DNA of 64,000 nucleotides from Sphingobacterium faecale (GCF_016746095.1 NZ_JAERTY010000008.1:1-64000); one strand, 5' to 3'; counted from the first letter of the stretch, positions 34,866 to 43,514 are shown. Translations and numbers: made by a program. The notes: generated by a model from the sequence alone, not told the origin.

Positions 34866-35708
34866 TTAAGGAATTATTTGTGCATTTTCCCAGCCTATTA
34901 TAGCTGTTTTTCGGGTAGGTCCCCACATGTATCCTCCTACTATCCCTGAGGCCTGTATTACACGATGGCAGGGAATGAGGTAAGCAATCGGATTGCTGCC
35001 AATGGCAGTCCCTACAGCTCTGGAAGCTTTTGGGTTGCCGATATGTTCTGCGATTCTTCCATAGGTCTCTAGCTCACCCAAAGGAATCTGAAGTAGAGCT
35101 TCCCAGACTTTTAGCTGAAATGCCGTCCCTTTCACGTGTAGTTTTATCGGTTCCTTGGAATCTTTTTCGCCATTCATAAAGTTGCGGACCTGATGATGAA
35201 AAGGAGAGGAGGACTCTTTAAACGAAGCATTAGGAAATCGTCCTTCTAAATTTTTTACCCCATTGTCCCGATCGGTTATGAATGCGATATGGCAAATTCC
35301 TTTTTCTGTTGCAGCAATAATGATCTCTCCAAAAGAAGTGTCTGCATAGTCGTATGTTATCACCAAACCTTCGCCTCCATTACGATATTCATGGGGAGTC
35401 ATGCCCTCTAGTTTGACGAAAAGCTCATGGAGACGACTGCTGCTGCTGAGTCCCGTCTTAAACGTTGTTTCAGAAATTGATTCCGATTTCTGAAGCAACG
35501 ATTTTGCGTGGCTCAGACTGATGTATTGCAAGAATTTTTTAGGCGTAGTGCCTGCCCATTCGTGAAATAACCGCTGGCAGTGAAATGGGCTTAGATGGAT
35601 ATGTGCTGCGATATCTTGCAAGCTGGGTTGCCTATCGAAATTGTCTTTGATAAAAGCTATTGCTTGCGCTATACGCTCGTAGTTCCAATGTCTCTCTTTC
35701 TCATTCAT
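34866..35708 (-). CDS. AraC-type HTH / methylated-DNA--protein-cysteine methyltransferase (Ada-like without the N-terminal zinc domain)
   Basis: This 280-residue bifunctional protein has an AraC helix-turn-helix region (~10-110: YERIAQAIAFIKDNFDRQPS, IHLSPFHCQRLFHEWAG) followed by an Ogt-type domain (~120-278). The latter has the suicide cysteine in LIPCHRVIQASG. The Ada Cys4 zinc domain that senses methyl phosphotriesters is absent, so it cannot be activated like E. coli Ada. It repairs O6-methylguanine and may regulate the downstream alkB. ATG 35708 was preferred to an in-frame TTG at 35714. Confidence 0.92.
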   Translation of the reverse strand: MNEKERHWNYERIAQAIAFIKDNFDRQPSLQDIAAHIHLSPFHCQRLFHEWAGTTPKKFLQYISLSHAKSLLQKSESISETTFKTGLSSSSRLHELFVKLEGMTPHEYRNGGEGLVITYDYADTSFGEIIIAATEKGICHIAFITDRDNGVKNLEGRFPNASFKESSSPFHHQVRNFMNGEKDSKEPIKLHVKGTAFQLKVWEALLQIPLGELETYGRIAEHIGNPKASRAVGTAIGSNPIAYLIPCHRVIQASGIVGGYMWGPTRKTAIIGWENAQIIP

Positions 35709-35773
35709 ACACAAATTTGACTTTAAAAAATCGGGTGTGCAATCCGAAAATTGCTCAAATGCAATTCACTTTT

Positions 35774-36475
35774 CTATTTTCTCCGTTCCATTCGAACCAA
35801 ATATTGATCGTTGTCATCTTCATAGAGGACCTGTACAATCCAATTTTCTTCGTGAGCGATACGTATCAATGTAGTTTGATCCATATAGAGCCATTTGAAT
35901 GGTGCCCCTTTCTGGCCTTGAAACTCGTATTGATAGCCTATCTCGCCAAAGTAGTATTCCGGTCTTGTGATACGGTATTCTTCATAGAGGTAGGAGATAT
36001 CCGAACTGTCAAATAAGAGCTGTCCTCGGTCCGTTAATAGTGTTTTTGCATGATGCAGCAAGCGACGAAAGCCATCGAGGTCGCCCGCTAGTCCGATGCC
36101 ATTCATCAGAAACAGTAGGGTGTCATATTTTCCTTCGGAATAATCCCAAAAGCTATGTTGGGCAATATGCAATACACCCCGCTCACGCATAATGTTGCAG
36201 GCTGAAGCGGATATTTCTAAAGCAGTGGTTTCAAAACCTTTTTCCTGTAAGTACAATGCATGCGATCCCACTCCAGCACCAACATCCAATACTGTACCAT
36301 CACATAGGGACAGTGCGATCAGTTCGAGCTCGGGGAAATCCTCTTCTGTACGGAAGAAGACTTCAACAGGCATTTCTTCAATATCGCCGTAGGTGCTGTG
36401 TAACAATAAAGGGTGGCTTAGCTCCCCATTCCGATGGAACTGGTTTAGCGCTTCGCCATAAATATCTCTATGCAT
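35774..36475 (-). CDS. Class I SAM-dependent methyltransferase
   Basis: This ~233-residue cytoplasmic methyltransferase has a Rossmann-fold SAM site in VLDVGAGVGSHALYLQEKGF (motif I, GxGxG) and TALEIS (motif II). The C-terminal part resembles generic methyltransf_25-like enzymes, and the substrate cannot be deduced. ATG 36475 lies inside the 3' end of pncB (8-nt overlap), so the two genes are translationally coupled; a TTG three codons upstream (36484) was rejected. The coupling hints at a role connected with NAD metabolism, but this is only inference. Confidence 0.85.
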   Translation of the reverse strand: MHRDIYGEALNQFHRNGELSHPLLLHSTYGDIEEMPVEVFFRTEEDFPELELIALSLCDGTVLDVGAGVGSHALYLQEKGFETTALEISASACNIMRERGVLHIAQHSFWDYSEGKYDTLLFLMNGIGLAGDLDGFRRLLHHAKTLLTDRGQLLFDSSDISYLYEEYRITRPEYYFGEIGYQYEFQGQKGAPFKWLYMDQTTLIRIAHEENWIVQVLYEDDNDQYLVRMERRK

Positions 36476-37646
36476 GTTCGTCAAGTTGTAGGTACCGTAT
36501 GGCCATTTCTATTTCGGCTTGGTCTCCGGTGTGTTTTAAAGGTTCGTCAGAAAGTTTTATTACAGGTGTCCATTCGCCATCTTCGGGAAGGCTTTCGGTC
36601 ATTTTTAATACAATATTCATGCGTTCTAGGCCGACATCGTTGGTGAAGTCTGTGCCTATACCAAAGGAATAGCCTATTCTGCCATTACAGTAATTGGTGA
36701 TTTTCTCAACCTTATCATAGTCGAGACCATCTGAAAAGATAATGGTTTTTGATAAGGGGTCAATTCCTTTGGATTCGTAATGTTTAATAGTTTTTTTTGC
36801 AAATTCAATTGCATCCCCACTGTCATGACGTACCCCGTCAAATAGCTTGGTGAGTTTTTTGTCAAATTGCCTAAAAAATGCTTCAGTCGTATAAGTGTCT
36901 GAAAGGGCGATTCCCAAGTCACCCCGATATACGTCCGACCAGTTTTCTAACCCCAAAAGATTGGCCATTTTATAACCGTATTTTGCAGCGTGAAACATAA
37001 ACCATTCATGGGCATGTGTGCCAATTGGTTTGGTCTTGTATTTCATGGCCAGATGTACATTGCTAGTTCCTATAAAAGTTTTTGAAGGGTGCGCTTTTAG
37101 CGTTTTGATGACCAGGTCATGTACCGCATAGGAGTGTCTTCGGCGTGTGCCAAAGTCTGCAATGGTGATTTTTAATTTATCGTACTTGTCCATCTTACGG
37201 TCTACGATGTCCATCACCTTTTGATCATCGACCCGTTTTGCATCACTCATTTCATAATACAGTTCACAGATTAGAGACATGATAGGTACCTCCCATAGGA
37301 TGGTGCGGTACCAGAATCCTTCTATTTTGACAGACAGTTCTCCAGCATGTTGTGTAATGCTGACTTCTTCCGGGTTGTAGCGGTACCCTTGTAGAAAATC
37401 AAAGTAGGTGGGGTCGATATAAGGACAGGTGTCCGCAAAGAATTGCTTTTCGGCATTGCTGAGCTTAAGTGTTGCCATCGCTCCGATTGCTTCGGTAAGC
37501 CTTTCAGCGAAGCCTTCCGGAAAAACGTGCTTACCCCTATTGATGAATTGATACTTTGCTTTTGCTTTTGGGAAGAGTTTGACAACAGCGTACTGCATTG
37601 TGAACTTGTAAAAGTCGTTGTCTAGAAGAGATTCAAGTCTTGCCAT
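36468..37646 (-). CDS. pncB: Nicotinate phosphoribosyltransferase
   Basis: This 392-residue enzyme makes nicotinate mononucleotide from nicotinate and PRPP in the NAD salvage (Preiss-Handler) pathway. It opens LLDNDFYKFTMQYAVVKLFP, the classic PncB start. It contains FGTRRRHSY, the active-site region GTSNVHLAMKYKTKPIGTHAHEW and the PRPP-binding GVRHDSGDAIEF. Length is normal for the bacterial PncB type. The downstream methyltransferase overlaps its 3' end. Confidence 0.96.
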   Translation of the reverse strand: MARLESLLDNDFYKFTMQYAVVKLFPKAKAKYQFINRGKHVFPEGFAERLTEAIGAMATLKLSNAEKQFFADTCPYIDPTYFDFLQGYRYNPEEVSITQHAGELSVKIEGFWYRTILWEVPIMSLICELYYEMSDAKRVDDQKVMDIVDRKMDKYDKLKITIADFGTRRRHSYAVHDLVIKTLKAHPSKTFIGTSNVHLAMKYKTKPIGTHAHEWFMFHAAKYGYKMANLLGLENWSDVYRGDLGIALSDTYTTEAFFRQFDKKLTKLFDGVRHDSGDAIEFAKKTIKHYESKGIDPLSKTIIFSDGLDYDKVEKITNYCNGRIGYSFGIGTDFTNDVGLERMNIVLKMTESLPEDGEWTPVIKLSDEPLKHTGDQAEIEMAIRYLQLDEHA

Positions 37647-37785
37647 ATCAGAGTCTGTCTTTTTTTTGATTGCTGCATTGTCTATTGCTGTGTTATGAAC
37701 CGACGCGGATCATGCTAAGCGTGAACGAAAATACCAAAAATAATTTAGCGTTGGACTGTATTTCAACAGTCATCGAATCCTTTTT

Positions 37786-37819
37786 GCAAAAAAAGCGAGC
37801 AGAATCTCTTCTGCTCGCT
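37786..37819 (-). terminator. Terminator downstream of the DUF6600 pseudogene
   Basis: On the minus strand GCGAGCAGAA and TTCTGCTCGC (37795-37804 with 37809-37818) pair around a 4-nt loop and are followed by T8. It lies 46 nt beyond the DUF6600 reading frame. Confidence 0.85.
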
Positions 37820-37864
37820 CCATATTTATTTCAATTTAATAGCTGCTTTTTTGATTACGATGGA

Positions 37865-39238
37865 CTAGCGTCTACTGCTGCTGCCACGTGTACTGGAAGC
37901 GCCTTGTTCCGAACGACTGCTGGACGAACGGGAGGTAGTAGTACCTGCGGAGCTTTCTCTGTTTGAAGCCTGAAATACAGGTTGCGAATCTCTACGTTGT
38001 TGTGTGCGACTTTCCGGTTGACGGTTCCTTTGCTCCGTTTGGGGCTGTGCAGGAGACTGTCTGCGGCTTTCTGACGATCCGCGATTTGTTTCGGCTCCAC
38101 GTTGCGTGCGTGATGTTCCTTCATTACTGCGTTGGACCTCCCTAGAGCGATTGTTTTGTTCCTGTTGTGGTTGACGTTGTGTGTTATTCTCCGTTCCCCT
38201 TACAGGTTGTTGATCTCGGGATGTTGCTCTGCGCGAACTATTTTGGCTTTCAGATTGCGACTGGCGTTCTGTGCCCCTTTCTGTACCCCTTGAAGATTGC
38301 TGCTCTCTTGATGTTGTAGCACCACCGCGTATGCTGGAATTCCCACTTCTGTCGATACTTGTTCCTCTACTGCTTTCGGTTCTTGATGAGCCGGTTTCTG
38401 AACGGCGGCTTCCAGTAGAGCTCGTCGCATTACGGTCGGTTCTGCTGGAAGTACTTTCTCCTCTTGAGTTGCTGCGGTCTGTACGTGCAGATTCGGCCTC
38501 CCTGCGAGAGCTAGTCGCTCTACCATCTGGACGGTACATGGATACCGAGTTGCGGTCTGTCTGCGCGGTGCCAGGTCGTGATGACTCTCTGAATTCACGG
38601 ACTTGTACCCGTCTTCCACTACTGCGTTCCATATCCCGGTGGGATGGTCCACCATAGTAGTGATTATTGTTTACAATATATGTGTTATTAATGATAGTAG
38701 TATTGTTATAGATGTTAGGACGGCCATAGTAACTATATCTAGATACATTTCTAGAGTGTATATGTCCCACTGGGGCAAATATCCAAATATCCATAGGCAG
38801 GCCGATTGAGACATGTAAGTTTACACGAGGAGACATTGGTGCCCATCCGTAATAACCGTTGCCCGAACGTCACTCCACCCAAGCTGGTCCCCATTCGTAG
38901 CCGGGGATCCATCCCCATCCTCTATAGCTGTTATGTACCCATCTCCCATAGTGAAAAGGAGCCCAGCCCCAAGGGTAACCCGAAACCCATGTATTGCCAT
39001 ATTCCGTCATCGCCCAATAGCCATTACTGCCATAAGGTCTGAAATTTCTACCTTGATTAGGATACCAAATGTCACCATAGGAAGGGTCACGGTCCCAATA
39101 ACCATAGGGAGATAGCTCATCGTAGAATACGTCAAAGGATATTCCTCCATAAAACTGTGCCTGTGCCGTAGATGGCTGTAGAAGGTTTGTGAAGATACAA
39201 ACCAATGTTACGATCAATACTGTTATACCCCTTTTCAT
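37865..39238 (-). pseudogene. DUF6600-type secreted protein with Ser/Arg-rich tail, interrupted by an in-frame TGA
   Basis: Two frames on the minus strand, 38870-39238 and 37865-38836, are in the same phase and separated by a TGA at 38870-38872. The first half has a signal peptide (to TAQAQ) and the Trp/Tyr/Gly-rich DUF6600 repeats (YDELSPYGYW, GYWAMTEYGNTWVSGYPWGW, GRWVHNSYRGWGWIPGYEWG). After PAWVE the family continues WRSGNGYYGWAPM; here the Trp codon TGG has become TGA, and RSGNGYYGWAPM follows. The second half is a ~240-residue disordered tail very rich in Ser, Arg, Thr and Gln. The gene is probably inactivated unless TGA is read through. It sits behind copy 2 of the palindromic leader. 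Confidence 0.85.
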
Positions 39239-39630
39239 ATGTGTTTAATTATTTCATGAGCTCGCAAGCTCGGTTTCTTTTTTAATGGCCATATGGAATA
39301 TCCAAATTATATTATGCACGTTTTTATTACTGTCGGTGTGCATACTGCTTTGCAGTCATTTGTTTTTTTGCAGTCTGTACTACAATGGATATTTCATATG
39401 CTTTCTTTCTTAAAACTTTATTGTTCTGTTCTTTTGATGGTAGGACGCTCGAACGGTGAAGAAGGTTTAATCGGTATATTCTGACTAGATTTAAAATAAA
39501 AAAATGGTAGATTTATAACTACATTTTAAGGATCACTATTTTGTGACCGCAATAAAAGTTAAAAAATTGTACCTTTGGCCAGTTTTTTGATAAATACATA
39601 GTTGTTTTTTATTTACTTCTAAAAAGATAA
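39239..39630. other. Divergent intergenic region, DUF6600 / mlaE
   Basis: The region holds the copy 2 leader element (39290-39400). Near mlaE there is a TACCTTTG -7 box (39570-39577, 53 nt before the ATG) without a TTG at normal spacing. No small gene was recognised. Confidence 0.5.
39290..39400 (-). promoter_or_regulatory. Palindromic structured leader element, copy 2
   Basis: The arms CATATGGAATATCCA (39290-39304) and TGGATATTTCATATG (39386-39400) are identical to those at 20721-20813, with the same single mismatch. The 81-nt interior differs. On the minus strand it holds ACTGC-AAA-GCAGT, a second ACTGC that can compete for GCAGT, and ATGCAC/GTGCAT. The start-like ATGAAATATCCA is followed after one codon by TAG (MKYPL). 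The element ends about 50 nt before the DUF6600 start codon. Confidence 0.6.
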
Positions 39631-40389
39631 ATGGGAAGGAAATTTAATAATATACTCCTCGAGTTCGCACGACTACATCGGTTTTTGATGCGCGTGTTGC
39701 GTGAGGCAGTAAGCCCACCGTATGAGTTTAAAGAAATTGTTCGACAATGTTACGAAATAGGTTGGAAGTCTTTTCCGCTTATTGGGTTGACAGGGTTTAT
39801 CGTGGGATTTGTCTTTACCAAACAATCTAGACCTTCATTGGAGGATTTTGGGGCTACTTCGTGGCTGCCTGCATTGATTTCTATCGCCATAGTCCGCGCA
39901 TTAGCACCCTTAGTTACTGCACTCATTGCATCAGGAAAGGTGGGATCACAGATTGGGGCAGAGTTGAGTTCTATGAATGTTACCGAACAGATTGATGCAA
40001 TGGAAGTTTCGGGAACGAATCCCTTCAAGTTTTTAGTAGTGAGCCGTATTATTGCAACTACATTTATGATTCCTATTCTGTGTTTTTATATTGCCGGAAT
40101 CGGTCTTTTTGGAGGCTATTTAAGTATTATCGGTAGCGATCAGTTAAGTCTATTGAGTTTCTTTACACAGGTGTTTGATAAAATCGGTTTCGTAGACGTA
40201 TTCGCCATGACATTACGTGCTGTTGTATTTGGGTTTACCATCGGATTTGCAAGCTGTTATGTTGGATATTATTCATCTAAGGGTACCGAAGGGGTGGGAA
40301 AGGCGGCCAATAGCGCGGTAGTAGCTTCTATGTTTACGGTCTTCATAGAAGAATTGCTCATAGTTCAGGTATTATCCTTAATTTCTTAA
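39631..40389 (+). CDS. mlaE: MlaE-type ABC transporter permease (lipid asymmetry/MCE system)
   Basis: This 252-residue inner-membrane permease of the MlaE family has about five to six hydrophobic segments. The conserved features are GLTGFIVGFVFTKQ, VRALAPLVTALIASGKVGSQIGAELSSM and the following TEQIDAMEVSGTNPFKFLVV. It should work with the ATPase (3-nt gap) and the MCE-domain protein downstream to move phospholipids between the membranes. It is the first gene of the mlaE-mlaF-mlaD operon; mlaB and mlaC homologues are not present here. Confidence 0.93.
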   Translation: MGRKFNNILLEFARLHRFLMRVLREAVSPPYEFKEIVRQCYEIGWKSFPLIGLTGFIVGFVFTKQSRPSLEDFGATSWLPALISIAIVRALAPLVTALIASGKVGSQIGAELSSMNVTEQIDAMEVSGTNPFKFLVVSRIIATTFMIPILCFYIAGIGLFGGYLSIIGSDQLSLLSFFTQVFDKIGFVDVFAMTLRAVVFGFTIGFASCYVGYYSSKGTEGVGKAANSAVVASMFTVFIEELLIVQVLSLIS

Positions 40390-40392
40390 AAG

Positions 40393-41166
40393 ATGGCAAA
40401 GACAGGAAACGTAATTAACTACGAAGACTGCGTGATCCACGTGGATAATGTCAGTAAGTCTTTTGGGGATCTACATGTCTTACGGAATGTCGATCTCAAG
40501 CTATTTAATGGAGAGAATCTCGTTGTTTTGGGGAGATCCGGTACGGGGAAATCAGTACTCATTAAGCTGATATCAGGATTGTTAAAGCCAGATACGGGAG
40601 ATATAACTGTCCTAGGGCAACGTGTAAACGATTTGACGGAAAAGGAACTGATGCAGCTACGGTTACGTATTGGCTTTTCTTTTCAGAACTCCGCATTGTA
40701 TGATAGTATGACTGTAAGAGAAAACCTTGAATTCCCCTTGGTGCGTAATAAAAGAAATTTGACTAGAGCAGAGATCAATCGTGAAGTGGAGGATGTGCTG
40801 GATGGTGTGGGATTGCTTCAGGCATTGAATCAAATGCCATCAGAATTATCCGGTGGACAAAAAAAGCGTATCGGTATAGCACGGACATTGATTTTACGCC
40901 CTGATATTATGTTGTACGATGAACCAACAGCGGGCCTAGATCCCATCACGTGTTTAGATATCAATGGGCTGATTAATGAGGTGCAGGAACGGTATAAAAC
41001 GTCATCTATCATTATTACACATGATCTTGCTTGTGCAAAAATGGTGGGAGATAGGATGGTCATGTTGTTGGACGGTAGGTTTGAAAGACAGGGGACTTTT
41101 GAGGAGATCTTTGATACAGATGATATTCGGGTAAAACCATTTTATGATTATAATTTTATAGTATAA
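40393..41166 (+). CDS. mlaF: MlaF-type ABC transporter ATP-binding protein
   Basis: This 257-residue ATPase drives the MlaE permease. The motifs are Walker A VVLGRSGTGKSVLIKLISG (residues ~37-55), the Q-loop FSFQNSALYDSMTV, the signature LSGGQKKRIGIART and Walker B IMLYDEPTAGLDPIT, with H-loop IITHD. The GRSGTGKSVLIK wording is typical of MlaF. It lies 3 nt after mlaE and 10 nt before the MCE gene. Confidence 0.95.
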   Translation: MAKTGNVINYEDCVIHVDNVSKSFGDLHVLRNVDLKLFNGENLVVLGRSGTGKSVLIKLISGLLKPDTGDITVLGQRVNDLTEKELMQLRLRIGFSFQNSALYDSMTVRENLEFPLVRNKRNLTRAEINREVEDVLDGVGLLQALNQMPSELSGGQKKRIGIARTLILRPDIMLYDEPTAGLDPITCLDINGLINEVQERYKTSSIIITHDLACAKMVGDRMVMLLDGRFERQGTFEEIFDTDDIRVKPFYDYNFIV

Positions 41167-41176
41167 TAGATTAATA

Positions 41177-42160
41177 ATGAGCGCAGCAGAAAATAAACGA
41201 TCGTTAATTGTAGGGCTTTTTGCATTAATAGGTCTGGTGATCTTGATCGCAGGTATCTTGGTGTTAGGTACCCAACAAAATAAGTTTAGTAAAAATCTTG
41301 TCGTGAAAACCTATTTTCATGATGTAAAAGGATTGAAAGTAGGTAATAATGTTTGGTTTTCTGGGGTGAAAGTCGGTATCATCAAAGAAATAGCCTTTGA
41401 AAATGTAGAGAATGTGCGCGTGGTGATGAGTATACAGGAGAAGGATAGTCAGTTTATCCGTAAAGACGTTGTAGCTACCTTGGGTTCAGATGGTCTGATT
41501 GGTAACGCTATTATCAGTTTGGTAGGAGGTACAGCTGCTAATCCGCAGATAGCAGATGGCGACGTTATTAAGTCCGGACCTAGCGCTGGAATGGATCAGA
41601 TGGTAGGCCTTTTACAGGAAAATGGTGCGAATTTGACTGTTATTACCGATAACTTTGCAAAGCTTTCGCAACAGTTGGTAGAAGGAAAAGGGACCGTCGG
41701 AGCCTTGCTCGCTGACGACGGCATTGCGACTAATCTGAAAACTTCGGTCGTTGCATTAAATAAAGTGATGTTAAGTGCTGATAAGGCAGTGCATAATCTC
41801 GTTGGACTGACTGAAAAGTTGAATGGAAATCAAGGGTTGATTCATGATCTCACTACAGATACAGAGGTGTTTGCTAGCCTCAGAGAGTCTGCAGCACAGC
41901 TTCAGGGCGTGACTCAGACGGCGAATGCATTGATGGAAAACCTGAACAAGACTTCTGCGCGTCTTAATGATAAGGATAATGCCTTGGGTGTACTGACAAA
42001 TGACCCTGTGGCTGCGGAAGAAATCCGCCAAATACTCAAAAACTTAAATACGAGTACAGAAAAGCTGGATGTGAACATGGAGGCATTACAAAGTAATTTT
42101 TTGTTGCGCGGATATTTTAAGAAGAAAGCTAAAGAAGCTGCAGACTCTGCATCGAAATAG
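41177..42160 (+). CDS. mlaD: MlaD-type MCE domain protein
   Basis: This 327-residue protein has an N-terminal membrane helix (~10-30) and an MCE domain (~38-116) with VKTYFHDVKGLKVGNNVWFS and VGIIKEIAFENVENVRVVMS. A long helical C-terminal region (~150-310) is predicted to be coiled coil. In Mla systems such hexameric rings sit on the MlaFE complex and carry lipids through the periplasm. The long C-terminal extension compared with E. coli MlaD (183 residues) is usual for Bacteroidota. Confidence 0.92.
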   Translation: MSAAENKRSLIVGLFALIGLVILIAGILVLGTQQNKFSKNLVVKTYFHDVKGLKVGNNVWFSGVKVGIIKEIAFENVENVRVVMSIQEKDSQFIRKDVVATLGSDGLIGNAIISLVGGTAANPQIADGDVIKSGPSAGMDQMVGLLQENGANLTVITDNFAKLSQQLVEGKGTVGALLADDGIATNLKTSVVALNKVMLSADKAVHNLVGLTEKLNGNQGLIHDLTTDTEVFASLRESAAQLQGVTQTANALMENLNKTSARLNDKDNALGVLTNDPVAAEEIRQILKNLNTSTEKLDVNMEALQSNFLLRGYFKKKAKEAADSASK

Positions 42161-42185
42161 GACCGAGTTTAAGGAAATGTAAAAT

Positions 42186-42884
42186 ATGGGAGAGATAACA
42201 GACAGTGACGTCATTTTTGAAGATAATCACCTGATAGCGGTTAATAAAAGAGGGGGAGATATTGTACAGGTAGACCCTTCGGGAGACAAATCTCTGGAAG
42301 AAATGTTGTCTGATTATCTTGCTGAGAAATACAACAAGCCTAATCGTGCATTTGTAGGGGTGATACATCGCTTGGATAGGCCCGTCAGCGGTATGATTCT
42401 AATGGCCAAAACCAGTAAAGGATTGGATCGTATGAATAGACTGTTCCACGATAGAGCCGTAGAAAAAACTTATTTGGCTGTAGTCAAGGAGCGTCCCGCT
42501 GAGATTAAAGGTAAATTGACTAATTGGTTGCTGAGAGATCGTAAAAAAATGGTTACCAAGGCCTATGATAGAGAGGTCAAGAATGGGAGTTATGCCGAGC
42601 TGGATTATGAGGTTGTCGGGCATTTGGATGGATTCTACCTTTTAAAGGTTACCCCTTTGACCGGACGGACCCATCAAATCCGCTGTCAGTTAGCTTATAT
42701 GGGCTGCCCTATTGTGGGCGATAATAAATACGGTTATCCGAGAGGATCTATACGTCGGACCATCTGTTTGCATTCTCGTTCTTTGGCCTTCAAACACCCC
42801 GTAACCGAAGAGGATATGTGTATTGAAGCACCATTGCCGGAAGATGGGTTCTGGGAAAAATTTAATAGACTCCTCCGGAAGTAG
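42186..42884 (+). CDS. RluA family pseudouridine synthase
   Basis: This 232-residue enzyme isomerises uridine to pseudouridine in rRNA or tRNA. The catalytic Asp is in VIHRLDRPVSGMILMAKT (canonical HRLDxxTSG). Other motifs are EKTYLAVV, VTPLTGRTHQIRCQLAYMGCPIVGDNKYG and the C-terminal LHSRSLAFKHP. There is no S4 domain, so it resembles RluA/TruC rather than RluC/D; the target site is not deducible. It follows mlaD by 25 nt and may be read from the same transcript. Confidence 0.92.
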   Translation: MGEITDSDVIFEDNHLIAVNKRGGDIVQVDPSGDKSLEEMLSDYLAEKYNKPNRAFVGVIHRLDRPVSGMILMAKTSKGLDRMNRLFHDRAVEKTYLAVVKERPAEIKGKLTNWLLRDRKKMVTKAYDREVKNGSYAELDYEVVGHLDGFYLLKVTPLTGRTHQIRCQLAYMGCPIVGDNKYGYPRGSIRRTICLHSRSLAFKHPVTEEDMCIEAPLPEDGFWEKFNRLLRK

Positions 42885-42915
42885 AATATTACCTAGGTTT
42901 CTGTTTTTAATTCTG

Positions 42916-42923
42916 TAACTTTG
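42916..42923 (+). promoter_or_regulatory. -7 box 4 nt before the start of the 88-residue protein gene
   Basis: TAACTTTG matches TAnnTTTG and is followed by TGAC and the ATG at 42928. The transcript would have a 5' leader of only about 0-3 nt. The -33 element is not clear. Confidence 0.45.
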
Positions 42924-42927
42924 TGAC

Positions 42928-43194
42928 ATGAAAGCAGTTCGCTATACATTTGTTTTTGGAATCTTGTTGGGTTTTTCTTTATTTACACCCAAGACAACGT
43001 TGTCACAATGTGCTATGTGTTCGTTAAATGCTGAAAATAGTACGCAACATGGAAACTCTCAAGGTAAAGGGTTAAATAACGGAATCTTTTTTCTGTTAGG
43101 CGCACCTTTCTTAATAGGGGCCGGGATAGGAATTCTTTGGTATAAAAAATATCGGGTAAAAACTCCTAAACCTGCAGCTTTTTCCCAGCATTAA
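42928..43194 (+). CDS. Small secreted or membrane protein with CAMC motif
   Basis: This 88-residue hypothetical protein has a hydrophobic N-terminus (MKAVRYTFVFGILLGFSLFT) that may be a signal peptide, followed by SQCAMCSLNAEN with two cysteines spaced CxxC. A second hydrophobic segment, GIFFLLGAPFLIGAGIGILW (~51-70), and a basic tail follow. The CxxC next to the membrane suggests a metal- or redox-related role, but no family was recognised with certainty. A -7 box lies 4 nt before the ATG. It is convergent with the DUF4286 gene. Confidence 0.7.
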   Translation: MKAVRYTFVFGILLGFSLFTPKTTLSQCAMCSLNAENSTQHGNSQGKGLNNGIFFLLGAPFLIGAGIGILWYKKYRVKTPKPAAFSQH

Positions 43195-43225
43195 TCGAGA
43201 CTTGCTCTTATTGTTTCACCGCTTT

Positions 43226-43510
43226 TTAGAGATATTGCATCACACTATCGAAAATAAATGCTTTTTCGTTATGATGTTTTGCTATATGGGCTTGCAATGA
43301 TACGATGTGTTCGGACTGAAATTGTTGGATCTGTTCTTCATCGTTTACGATTAGCTGTACACAATACGTATGTCCTTCATGTGGAGTGTTGAGCATTTTT
43401 AGAAACTTAATGTCGTTGGGTAAAGTGGGAGTCCAAGACTGTTGGAGCCATGAAAGAAGAGTCTCATGTTGACTTTCTTCGATGATGATAGAAACGTTGT
43501 ATAGATACAT
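43226..43510 (-). CDS. DUF4286 family protein
   Basis: This 94-residue soluble protein fits DUF4286: MYLYNVSIIIEESQHETLLSWLQ at the start, and QLIVNDEEQIQQF and FIFDSVMQYL at the end. It looks like a ferredoxin-fold (dimeric alpha/beta barrel) protein. Function unknown. It is a single-gene unit with TACCTTTG (43515-43522) only 4 nt ahead of the ATG on its strand. Confidence 0.85.
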   Translation of the reverse strand: MYLYNVSIIIEESQHETLLSWLQQSWTPTLPNDIKFLKMLNTPHEGHTYCVQLIVNDEEQIQQFQSEHIVSLQAHIAKHHNEKAFIFDSVMQYL

Positions 43511-43514
43511 ACCG

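Noticed and set aside
37670..37966. Plus-strand 98-codon frame
   Set aside because: It spans the terminator and the end of the DUF6600 gene, has no recognisable domain or promoter, and looks like a shadow.
38200..38657. Open frames on both strands and in another phase across the Ser/Arg-rich tail of the DUF6600 gene
   Set aside because: Low-complexity codon repeats keep several frames open. Only the frame continuous with the DUF6600 domain makes biological sense.
38870..38872. UGA recoding (Trp or selenocysteine) in the DUF6600 gene
   Set aside because: Other genes in the window use TGA as a normal stop (for example aroK) and no SECIS-like hairpin was seen; a nonsense mutation is simpler.
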